A DNA stretch of 64,000 nt from an uncultured Opitutales bacterium (GTDB lineage: Bacteria > Verrucomicrobiota > Verrucomicrobiia > Opitutales > Intestinicryptomonadaceae): the NCBI GenBank assembly GCA_900547395.1, contig URGP01000005.1:50558-114557 (forward strand), in the 5' to 3' direction. The translations under genes and the position numbers were made by a program. Under the pieces are notes generated by a model, which was given only the letters and a program-made list of their open reading frames with translations, was not told the origin of the DNA and searched no databases. Shown here one piece after another: positions 35,604 through 42,331 of the stretch (the first letter of the stretch is position 1; each line of letters begins with the position of its first letter).

Positions 35604-35663
35604 ATGTGCAAAAAATCTATCTATTACGGAGACGTTAACTGTAAAATATGTGATGTTTTATAG
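35604..35663 (+). other. Short open frame within duplicated segment (19 codons)
   Basis: ATG to TAG, reading MCKKSIYYGDVNC and then KICDVL. A near-identical stretch starts at 35978 and reads MGKKSIYYGSV. Several differences between the copies are third-base silent changes (TAT/TAC, GTT/GTC), which hints that the peptide, not only the DNA, was once conserved. There is no ribosome-binding site at this copy. The second copy has GGAGGGCAAGG before its ATG. Could equally be the decayed start of a longer gene. Confidence 0.25.
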
Positions 35664-35717
35664 GTGTGGACTTTGGGTCGTAAAACAAAAAAATAACCCC
35701 CTTATTAAAAAAATATA

Positions 35718-35768
35718 TTTGATACGCCGTTTTGGAATGGAGACGGATTTTCATTAAGTTGCTTGATA
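35718..35768 (-). repeat. Internal core copy, inverted orientation
   Basis: Reverse complement of the left-arm core with few changes: TGGAATGGAGACGGA and AAGTTGCTTGATA are preserved, and the GGCG of the internal copy at 35411 is shared. Confidence 0.75.
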
Positions 35769-35810
35769 AGTTGCGAGTGTGTAAAACAAAACCTAACTAA
35801 AATTCAGCTA

Positions 35811-35917
35811 TTTGATACGCGAAATTGGAATGGGTACGGGATTGTATTAAGCTGTTTGATAGGTGTGGGCTTGGGTACGTAAAAAAACGGAATAAATGCC
35901 CGATGCTCTTGTGTTTT
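35811..35917 (-). repeat. Right arm of long inverted repeat (MITE-like)
   Basis: Pairs with 35268-35373. The core lies at 35811-35861 and the outer part (GATAGGTGTGGGCTTG, ACGGAATAAATGC) extends to 35917. No target-site duplication is evident at the ends. Confidence 0.75.
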
Positions 35918-36052
35918 ATGAGGCGTAGCGACCTTTCGGTCGTGAGTCCGAAATAAAACCAAGATGGAGGGCAAGGAATGGGCAAAAAATCTATCTACTA
36001 CGGAAGCGTCAGCTCTTTATCTTTTAGATTTTTTGTTTTTGCCCATTCCGTT

Positions 36053-36466
36053 TTATTCCGTTTTTTTTCGCTTGAATACCTTGTCCGCTTCAACTATCGC
36101 GAAAATCCACGAAATTGCCTCGATTAAAAACCCCGCCCAAAGGGCAGTCCAGAACGAATTTATGCATATCCCCGGGACGCATTTTTCGGCAAGCCAAATA
36201 ATGATTGCATTTAATAATATTATGCCCGCGCCAAGCGTAAACAAAACAAACGGCAGGGTAAACACGATTAAAAGCGGCTTTAAAAGAAGGTTTAAAAACC
36301 ATATCACCAAAACAAGTCCGAAAAACGCAAAAGGATTGTCAAAGCCAATGGAATTGCCCATCGTAAACTCCGCCATCAAAAGCGCAATGGCAATTATCCC
36401 GCACCCTTTCCAAAAACCGAAGTTTACCCTGTTGGTAATTTTTACCTTATAAATTTCCTCTTTCAT
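36053..36466 (-). CDS. Phage holin family 4-like membrane protein
   Basis: 137 residues with four membrane helices: about 17-35 (GFWKGCGIIAIALLMAEF), 45-62 (FAFFGLVLVIWFLNLLLK), 64-88 (LLIVFTLPFVLFTLGAGIILLN) and 106-124. The pattern NLLLKPLLIVFTLPF matches the widespread PF04020/YvlD-type family, which is named after holins but is mostly a chromosomal membrane protein of unknown role. It overlaps rarA by four bases and is translated after it. No phage genes are near. Confidence 0.8.
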   Translation of the reverse strand: MKEEIYKVKITNRVNFGFWKGCGIIAIALLMAEFTMGNSIGFDNPFAFFGLVLVIWFLNLLLKPLLIVFTLPFVLFTLGAGIILLNAIIIWLAEKCVPGICINSFWTALWAGFLIEAISWIFAIVEADKVFKRKKTE

Positions 36467-37800
36467 CTTTTTGCCTTCTTTTGCCTTATGAGTTTTTTCA
36501 ATTCTTTGTAATTTGCAAGCCTTTCCGCAATCTGTTTTTCAGAACCCGAAAGCTTGGGCTTATAAAGTTGGACAGGTTTTTCCATATAGTCCTGCCCGCT
36601 TATGTTTTCGGGGCATTCGTGGGAGTATATGTATTCCGCGCCATGCCCCATCGCCCTGTTCAACTTCGTGTGCGAATCCCGCAGGTGAAGGGGCACGCTT
36701 TGCAGATTTTCTCTAACCGCGGAATGCGCCGCCGCGAGGGCGAGAGTGGCAGAATTGCTCTTTGGGGCGCACGCCAAAAATATCACGGCATGGGCAAGAT
36801 TTAACTCGCATTCGGGAAGACCAATTCTTTCGCAGGCGTCGAACGCCGCGTTTGCAATCAAAAGCCCTCTTGAATCGGCAAGCCCGACGTCTTCGCTTGC
36901 AAGTATGACAAGCCTTCGCGCAATGAAGCGCGGGTCTTCGCCGCCTTCAAGCATTTTTGCAAGCCAATACATTGCGGCATCGGGATCGCAACCGCGGATT
37001 GATTTTATGAAAGCTGAAATCGTGTCGTAATGCTCGTCTTCGTCGGCATCGTATCTTATTCTTCGCTCGCGCGCGAAAATTTCGATGTCGGCTGGCGTCA
37101 TTTCCTTGCCTCCGCCCATTCCCAAAACGATTGTTTCAAGGGCGTTCAAGGCTCTGCGCATATCGCCGTCGCAAATGCCCGCAAGGCTTTTTAAAATTTC
37201 GTCAGACGCCTTTATCTTGAACGCGCCAAGCCCCCTTTCAACGTCCGACAACGCCCTGCGCAAGACAAACGCGACATCTTCCGCACCAAGAGGCTCCAGC
37301 TTGAAAAGATGGCTTCTGGAAAGAAGCGGCGCATTTATGTAAAAGCCCGGATTATGGGTTGTCGCCCCGATTAAGCGGATATTGCCGTCTTCGACATCGG
37401 GAAGAAGAAGGTCTTGCTGCGCCTTGTTGAAGCGGTGGATTTCGTCGATAAACAAAATCGTGCGCTCGCCCTTCAAATACCGCGCCATTTTAAGCTCGTC
37501 TCTGATTTCCGCGACATTTGAAAGCACAGCGTTTATCTTGACAAAGCGGCTTTTTGTCTCCCTTGCAATGACTTCCGCCAATGTCGTCTTGCCGCATCCG
37601 GGAGGCCCGTAAAACATGAGAGAGCCGAAATTGTTTGCCGAAACCAAACGCGGCAAAAGGCACCCCTTTGCCAATATATGCCTATGCCCCACGACTTCCG
37701 ACAAATTGCGGGGGCGCATCCGCACGGCAAGCGGAGCGGTAAGCGGTATGCTTTCCGTTTCCGATTGATTGGATTTTACACCGTCAAACAAGTCGTCCAT
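36463..37800 (-). CDS. rarA: Replication-associated recombination protein A (AAA+ ATPase)
   Basis: 445 residues. The N-terminal Pro-rich stretch is followed by RMRPRNLSEVVGHRHIL, Walker A GPPGCGKT (65-72), Walker B with DEIHRFNKAQQD (119-130), sensor 1 IGATTHNP and the sensor 2/arginine region in CDGDMRRALNALE. The C-terminal domain (about 260-430) is the MgsA/WRNIP1 tetramer domain, with GCDPDAAMYWLAKMLEGGED and AHAVIFLACAPKSNS. RarA acts at stalled replication forks and blunt DNA ends. The full length and all motifs are present. Confidence 0.95.
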   Translation of the reverse strand: MDDLFDGVKSNQSETESIPLTAPLAVRMRPRNLSEVVGHRHILAKGCLLPRLVSANNFGSLMFYGPPGCGKTTLAEVIARETKSRFVKINAVLSNVAEIRDELKMARYLKGERTILFIDEIHRFNKAQQDLLLPDVEDGNIRLIGATTHNPGFYINAPLLSRSHLFKLEPLGAEDVAFVLRRALSDVERGLGAFKIKASDEILKSLAGICDGDMRRALNALETIVLGMGGGKEMTPADIEIFARERRIRYDADEDEHYDTISAFIKSIRGCDPDAAMYWLAKMLEGGEDPRFIARRLVILASEDVGLADSRGLLIANAAFDACERIGLPECELNLAHAVIFLACAPKSNSATLALAAAHSAVRENLQSVPLHLRDSHTKLNRAMGHGAEYIYSHECPENISGQDYMEKPVQLYKPKLSGSEKQIAERLANYKELKKLIRQKKAKR

Positions 37801-37888
37801 TTTGCGTTATGAAAGCATAAAAAGTTTTCATAGGCAAGCTGTAAGAGCAAAAAAGCCGCAGTCTCGAAAAAAATTTTTCCGCGAAAAT

Positions 37889-38149
37889 TTACTTTTTAAA
37901 ATACTTGCCCGATATTTTGTCTTTTTCAAGTATTTGGAAGCCCTTGCTCTTTACGTAATTTACGTCCGAAAGCTTATTTTCCCTGCCTTTTGTGTATTGG
38001 GTCTGAATGTTCGGGGCGTCGTAAATCCTGCGGACGGGCTTGCCGTTTTCGGGATGAAATTTCAATGTGGGCGCAGATGCGGACTGCTCGACTTCAAAAA
38101 TCTCCCCGTCTTTACCGTCTTCTATCGTTATGTATCTATAAATTGGCAT
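37889..38149 (-). CDS. FmdB-like protein lacking the zinc cysteines
   Basis: 86 residues from the ATG at 38149, one base after the site-2 protease stop; a longer start at 38200 lies inside that gene. It begins MPIYRYITIEDGKDGEIFEV, the shape of FmdB zinc-ribbon proteins (MPIYEYxCxxCGxxFE), but the first CxxC is IEDG and no second pair follows; the protein has no Cys at all. The middle reads ENGKPVRRIYDAPNI, with a basic helical tail. The sequence is in an operon with the protease. FmdB proteins may act as regulators or chaperones of membrane enzymes. This member cannot bind zinc in the usual way. Confidence 0.7.
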   Translation of the reverse strand: MPIYRYITIEDGKDGEIFEVEQSASAPTLKFHPENGKPVRRIYDAPNIQTQYTKGRENKLSDVNYVKSKGFQILEKDKISGKYFKK

Positions 38150-38150
38150 A

Positions 38151-38804
38151 TCAGGAAATTTTGGCAAGAAGTTCAACAACCAGCCCCGCGATGAAAGCAA
38201 AGCCTTGAATTACGATATTTATCAAATAATTCAAGATTCCGCTCGTCTGCGGCAGGAAAATCAAAAGAAGCAAAATCCAAAAGCCGTTGCGCTCGATTTT
38301 TGCATATGTCTCGTTTGATACGTTCAGCGCATAGCGCAAAAAATGCGAACCGTCAAGCGGCGGAACGGGCAGCATGTTAAAGACAAACAGCACGCAGTTT
38401 ACCTGCAGGGCAAGAAGCGCAATGTCTTTCAAGGCGTCTATTTTATAAAAATAGCCCAGCGCAAAAAGAATGGAAGAAATCAACGCCAAAACCAAATTTG
38501 CCAAAGGCCCGCAAGCAGTAGATAGGAGATCGTCGCGCATTCTGGTTTTGGGATTAGGCAAAGAGACGTAAACGGGCTTGCCCCAGCCGAATAAAAACGG
38601 CGCGCCCGTAAAAATCATAACAAGCGGCAATATGAAAGTTCCAACCTTGTCGGCATGGGCGAGAGGGTTCAGCGTGACGCGCCCCATCGAGCGCGGCAGA
38701 GGGTCGCCAAGCTTGTCCGCAGCAAAGGCATGCCCGAACTCATGCATCGCTATGCTTATCAAAAGTATTATGTAAAAAATAATCTTCTCTTCAATATTTC
38801 CCAT
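38151..38804 (-). CDS. Site-2 protease family (M50) membrane metalloprotease
   Basis: 217 residues. The zinc motif HEFGH is at 21-25, in the first membrane helix; the second catalytic motif NMLPVPPLDGSHFL (around 143-156) supplies the Asp ligand. Five to six membrane segments are visible. This is the compact form (SpoIVFB-like, without PDZ domain), common in many bacteria, which cleaves substrates inside the membrane. An ECF anti-sigma factor would be a reasonable substrate type, but the two pairs in this window are not adjacent. The FmdB-like gene follows by one base. Confidence 0.88.
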   Translation of the reverse strand: MGNIEEKIIFYIILLISIAMHEFGHAFAADKLGDPLPRSMGRVTLNPLAHADKVGTFILPLVMIFTGAPFLFGWGKPVYVSLPNPKTRMRDDLLSTACGPLANLVLALISSILFALGYFYKIDALKDIALLALQVNCVLFVFNMLPVPPLDGSHFLRYALNVSNETYAKIERNGFWILLLLIFLPQTSGILNYLINIVIQGFAFIAGLVVELLAKIS

Positions 38805-38822
38805 AATTTAAAGCATCAAAAA

Positions 38823-39749
38823 TCATTCGCTTAAATTTTGCGAATTTAAAATTTCGGATTTTTTCTTTTCAAGCAAAGCTTCCAACGAAGCCCGCTCCTT
38901 CAAATAGTTTTCTGCCTTTATTTCCCGCAAGACGGATTTTGCCCCATCCAAATCGCCAAGCGCGATTGAAATTTTTGCCACATGCATCCGCGCCTCGTCT
39001 TTTTCAAAACCGAACGGCGCAAGAGTTTCAGCCCTCTTCCAAACAGAAAGCGCCGCTTCCCAGTCGGGGGAAGATACATCGTAAAAAGACTGGGCGTACC
39101 TTGCCAGAAAATCGAAACTTTCGCTTTCCAATTCGCTCGCCCGCTTGAAAGCGTCCTGCATTTCAACATCCCGACTTTCTTTTGAGATTTCCCCGCTTTT
39201 TACAAGATATGCGCCCGCCTTAAACAAAAGCTCGCCAAGCTGGGCCAGATAAACCGCCGATCCTGGCTCCAAAGAAACTGCCTCTTTTATATGCAAATAA
39301 GAGCTTTTAAAGTCTTTTTGCTCCGCCTCGTAAGTCGAAAGCTGCTGTTTTACCACCGCAAAATTCGGATTTTTTTTATCGACTTTCAAAAAGACCTTGT
39401 AGGCGGCTTCGTCAAAGCGCGCACTGCGCAAAAACTTTCCGTACAAAATTTGCGCTTCGATGTTGTCGGGGTGCTCCGCCGCAAACTCAGTCCATGCTTT
39501 TTCAAGTTCGTTTAAGCGCATTCTGGCTTCGAGCGGAGCGGCCTTCTTTGAAGAAACGTCGCGCGCCAAGAGTTCGCTTTCGCGCACCAAGCCAAGAAGC
39601 CGCTCTTCAAAAAGAGTGCGCGAAGTTCTGCGTGGAAGATTTATTTTCGCAGTCTCCGCAGTCGGCTTTTCGCGCGAATTGCAACCGCCCAAAAACACAG
39701 ACTGGACGCACAAAAACAAAACAAAAAATCTTCCCAAAAGAGTTCGCAT
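38823..39749 (-). CDS. TPR-repeat lipoprotein
   Basis: 308 residues. Signal peptide with lipobox LGGC (MRTLLGRFFVLFLCVQSVFLGGCN), so it should be lipid-anchored. The mature part is made of TPR-type helix pairs, for example EAQILYGKFLRSARFDEAAYK, AVYLAQLGELLFKAGAYLVKS and DEARMHVAKISIALGDLDGA. Such proteins act as scaffolds in the envelope. It lies three bases after the FmdB zinc-ribbon gene and 18 bases before the site-2 protease gene on the same strand, so all are likely one operon. Confidence 0.8.
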   Translation of the reverse strand: MRTLLGRFFVLFLCVQSVFLGGCNSREKPTAETAKINLPRRTSRTLFEERLLGLVRESELLARDVSSKKAAPLEARMRLNELEKAWTEFAAEHPDNIEAQILYGKFLRSARFDEAAYKVFLKVDKKNPNFAVVKQQLSTYEAEQKDFKSSYLHIKEAVSLEPGSAVYLAQLGELLFKAGAYLVKSGEISKESRDVEMQDAFKRASELESESFDFLARYAQSFYDVSSPDWEAALSVWKRAETLAPFGFEKDEARMHVAKISIALGDLDGAKSVLREIKAENYLKERASLEALLEKKKSEILNSQNLSE

Positions 39750-39752
39750 ATT

Positions 39753-39974
39753 CTAACTACGGCACATGCAGTTTCCGCAACATTCCCCTCGGCTTTCCGA
39801 ACATTCGCACTTCGGGGTTTTCGATTTTTGCGAATGCACGGGAGAAAAAACGGAAATAAGCTTTTCAAGAGCGGACGAATTGCACGCGGGACATTTCGGC
39901 TTGCGCTTTGAACTCGTCAAAACGACTTCAAAAACCTTCCCGCACTTTTTGCACTTGTATTCGAATATCGGCAT
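39753..39974 (-). CDS. FmdB-family zinc-ribbon protein
   Basis: 73 residues, start at 39974 (MPIFEYKCKKCGKVFEVV); a longer frame to 40070 reads into non-coding DNA. Two CxxC pairs (CKKC at 8-11 and CPAC near 28-31) form the zinc ribbon. The C-terminus has a second Cys cluster (KCECSE, ECCGNCMCRS), not usual in the family, which could bind another metal. It leads the operon with the TPR lipoprotein, the protease and the Cys-less FmdB-like protein. Function in this setting is unknown. Confidence 0.82.
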   Translation of the reverse strand: MPIFEYKCKKCGKVFEVVLTSSKRKPKCPACNSSALEKLISVFSPVHSQKSKTPKCECSESRGECCGNCMCRS

Positions 39975-40098
39975 ATAAAAAAATGAATAAAACCCGTAAA
40001 CTATTTTTAACCCCGCCAAAGGCAAGAAAATATTGACGCCCGCCGCGCGCAGTCCAATACTTAAATCCATAAAACCCTTTTCTTAAAAATACAAAAAC

Positions 40099-41118
40099 AT
40101 GAGCGAATACAAAATAATTGAAGTAAAATGCGCCGAAATGAAAATGCGCGTCGCAAACTTGGGCGGCATAATAATGAGCCTTCACGCACCCGATGCGTCG
40201 GGCAGAAGCACGGACGTGGTGTTGGGGCATGATACCCCGTCGGAGTACCTGAAAAGCAACTGCTTTTTCGGCGCGCTCATAGGCAGGGTAGGCAACAGGA
40301 TTTCGGGCGGCAAATTTTCCATCGGCAACAAAAAATATAAAGTCGCCGTAAACGAAAAAGCAAACAACAACCACCTTCACGGAGGCGTAAAAGGCTTTGA
40401 CAAAGTAATCTGGGACATCGATACATGCTCGGGAGACGGCTGGAAGGGCGTAGTGCTCCACAGAATTTCAAAAGACGGCGAAGAGGGCTACCCCGGCAAC
40501 CTCGACATAACCGTGTTTTACAGGCTTACCGAAGACAATTCCCTTGCTATAGAATACTCCGCATTTACCGACAAGCCCACACTCTGCAACCTCACAAACC
40601 ACTCCTACTTCAATCTCTCTGGAGGGAAATCGAAAGATATACTTTCGCACGAAATTCAAATAAATGCCGATTTCTACACAAACAACAACGCAAAATACAT
40701 TCCTACGGGCGAAATTCTAAATGTCTCAAAAACGCCGCTTGATTTGCGAAAACCCACTGCAATAGGAAAAGGAATCGAGATGGGAGGCAGGCTCATAACA
40801 GAGGCAAACGGAGGCTATGACCATAACTTTGTTTTGAGAAATTCCTCTTGCGACCTCGTAAACGCCGCAAATGTTTTCGACCCCAAAACGGGCAGAACAA
40901 TGTCGGTATATACGACAGAGCCCGCAATGCAGTTTTACTCCGCAAACTTCGTAAACAACGTAAAGGGAAAAAACGGAGCGACATACAACAAATACGCGGG
41001 GCTTTGCCTTGAAACGCAACACTGCCCCGACGCGGTACACAACCCCCACTTCGCAGGCATAGAACTATATCCCGAAGACACTTACACGAGCGCGACGGTG
41101 TATTCATTCGGAGCGTAA
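40099..41118 (+). CDS. galM: Aldose 1-epimerase (galactose mutarotase)
   Basis: 339 residues. Key pieces are NRISGGKF, NNHLHGGVKGFDKVIWD with the first active-site His, LTNHSYFNLSG with the second catalytic His, the PTGEIL segment, YDHNFVL and the late GLCLETQHCPDAVHNP with the catalytic Glu. No signal peptide, so cytosolic. It speeds conversion between alpha and beta anomers of galactose or glucose. It is a single-gene unit, divergent from the FmdB operon, and ended by a clear hairpin. Confidence 0.94.
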   Translation: MSEYKIIEVKCAEMKMRVANLGGIIMSLHAPDASGRSTDVVLGHDTPSEYLKSNCFFGALIGRVGNRISGGKFSIGNKKYKVAVNEKANNNHLHGGVKGFDKVIWDIDTCSGDGWKGVVLHRISKDGEEGYPGNLDITVFYRLTEDNSLAIEYSAFTDKPTLCNLTNHSYFNLSGGKSKDILSHEIQINADFYTNNNAKYIPTGEILNVSKTPLDLRKPTAIGKGIEMGGRLITEANGGYDHNFVLRNSSCDLVNAANVFDPKTGRTMSVYTTEPAMQFYSANFVNNVKGKNGATYNKYAGLCLETQHCPDAVHNPHFAGIELYPEDTYTSATVYSFGA

Positions 41119-41126
41119 ATTTACCG

Positions 41127-41153
41127 GGCAAGGCTGAAAACCTTGCCTTTTTT
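41127..41153 (+). terminator. Terminator of galM
   Basis: GGCAAGG (41127-41133) pairs with CCTTGCC (41141-41147), loop CTGAAAA, followed by six T that run into the end of the convergent gene. Confidence 0.8.
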
Positions 41154-42231
41154 ATAAGCTTTTCGCGGCGTCAAGCTCAACTTCAAACATTAAATCTCCG
41201 CGGCAAACCGTGCTGTAAGACGGCGTGTGCGGAATTTCGACATTGCTTTTCTGCCAATTCAAGAACTCGGCATAGTATTCGGGCTTCATGCAATAGATAA
41301 CGGAGCGCACTGTGTCGGAAAAATCCATTCCCCTGCTTTTTAAAATTCCGCCTATAACTTGCATGGTAAGCTCCACCTGCTTTTTTATGTCGCCGAAGTA
41401 AAGGGTTTCCCCCGTCGGAGCAATCGACGCAGTTCCCGAGACCATTATGCGCGAATATGTGCCAAACTTCATTTCGACGGCGCGCGCAAAAGAGCTTCCG
41501 TATTTTGTCGCCCCGCACTGCAAGGGACTTTCTATTTCGTAAATTTTACCAAGCCTTGGCGCGTCTTTTACGCCAATCAGCCCCGCCTGGATTTTCGATT
41601 TTTTCGGGTTTGGAGAGCCTATGCCCGTGCTCGCGGGAAGAAGCCCCTTAAATACGCCGTTTTCATTGAAAAACTCGGTTCTGCCCTTGTTGAAATCGTC
41701 GTACCACGCCAAAATTTCATCATTGTAAAACCAAGTGCGCGCAAGGTCCGAAAATTTAAACCCGCCCAATGCCAAAACTTCTTTAAGCTCCTTAAAAACT
41801 TCCTTTGTGTAAGATGCGCCGCAATCGGCTCCCTGCGGCAGGCATACGCCGAAAGACCTGCAATACTCCTCGCCCCCGCATTTAAAGAAAGCCGCGACGG
41901 AATTTTTTTCCGTAATTTTAAATTCGGGCTTTGCCCCCTTTAAAGACGTTATGTGCGCCCCCGCAAGCTCCGGAAGCGAAACTTCGTCAAGCGGCAAAAC
42001 ATGACCCTGCGGCAAAATTTTAACGCCTAAAGATTTTTTTAAATCTTCCGCCGCCTGCGCGTACTTTTCGGGCGCAAAAAGCTCTATCGCCAAAAGTTCC
42101 GCCCCTTCCGACTTCAAGAAACCGGCAAGACGGGCGAATTTTTCGCGTGCGTCTTGCAATGACGAAAACACCAGCGCCGAATGCAGTTCCCAAACATTTT
42201 CCGCAAGCCTTATTTTTTTTGCCATCTCCAT
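41152..42231 (-). CDS. Chorismatase (FkbO/Hyg5)/RidA-fold protein
   Basis: 359 residues. The ATG at 42231 is preceded by GGGGAGAG at five bases, better than the upstream GTG/ATG options. The middle carries ARTWFYNDEILAWYDDFNKG, then LLPASTGIG, a pattern found in FkbO/Hyg5-type chorismatases. The C-terminal third (SGTASIAPTGETLYFGDI, then MQVIGGILKSRGMDFSD) is a YjgF/RidA-like domain. Chorismatases hydrolyse chorismate to dihydroxybenzoate-type products; many family members have no assigned reaction. There is no aromatic or siderophore gene nearby, so the substrate is open. It is apparently monocistronic. Confidence 0.6.
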   Translation of the reverse strand: MEMAKKIRLAENVWELHSALVFSSLQDAREKFARLAGFLKSEGAELLAIELFAPEKYAQAAEDLKKSLGVKILPQGHVLPLDEVSLPELAGAHITSLKGAKPEFKITEKNSVAAFFKCGGEEYCRSFGVCLPQGADCGASYTKEVFKELKEVLALGGFKFSDLARTWFYNDEILAWYDDFNKGRTEFFNENGVFKGLLPASTGIGSPNPKKSKIQAGLIGVKDAPRLGKIYEIESPLQCGATKYGSSFARAVEMKFGTYSRIMVSGTASIAPTGETLYFGDIKKQVELTMQVIGGILKSRGMDFSDTVRSVIYCMKPEYYAEFLNWQKSNVEIPHTPSYSTVCRGDLMFEVELDAAKSL

Positions 42232-42331
42232 TTTTACTCTCCCCAAATAAATTTATTTTATTTATCCATCATAATCGAGGGAAAAACCAATGCAAGCTTT
42301 TTAATTCGCAACTTCGTTTTAAAATATAAAC

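Larger units (their letters stand above)
35159..36052. repeat. Gene-free repeat region
   Basis: About 890 bases without a supported gene between the helicase and the holin-like gene. It holds a 650-base element bounded by long inverted repeats (35268-35917), four copies of a ~50-base core in two orientations, small hairpins (for example CGACC-TTTC-GGTCG near 35930) and a duplicated segment with a short open frame (35604 and 35978). The composition is AT-rich. It looks like the remains of one or more non-autonomous mobile elements. Confidence 0.6.

Noticed and set aside
35964..36452. 162-codon plus-strand frame after the repeat element
   Set aside because: It runs antisense through the holin-like gene, whose four membrane helices and overlap with rarA make it the real gene.
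36053..36466. Phage remnant suggested by the holin-like gene
   Set aside because: The family is mostly chromosomal, it overlaps rarA, and no other phage gene is near.
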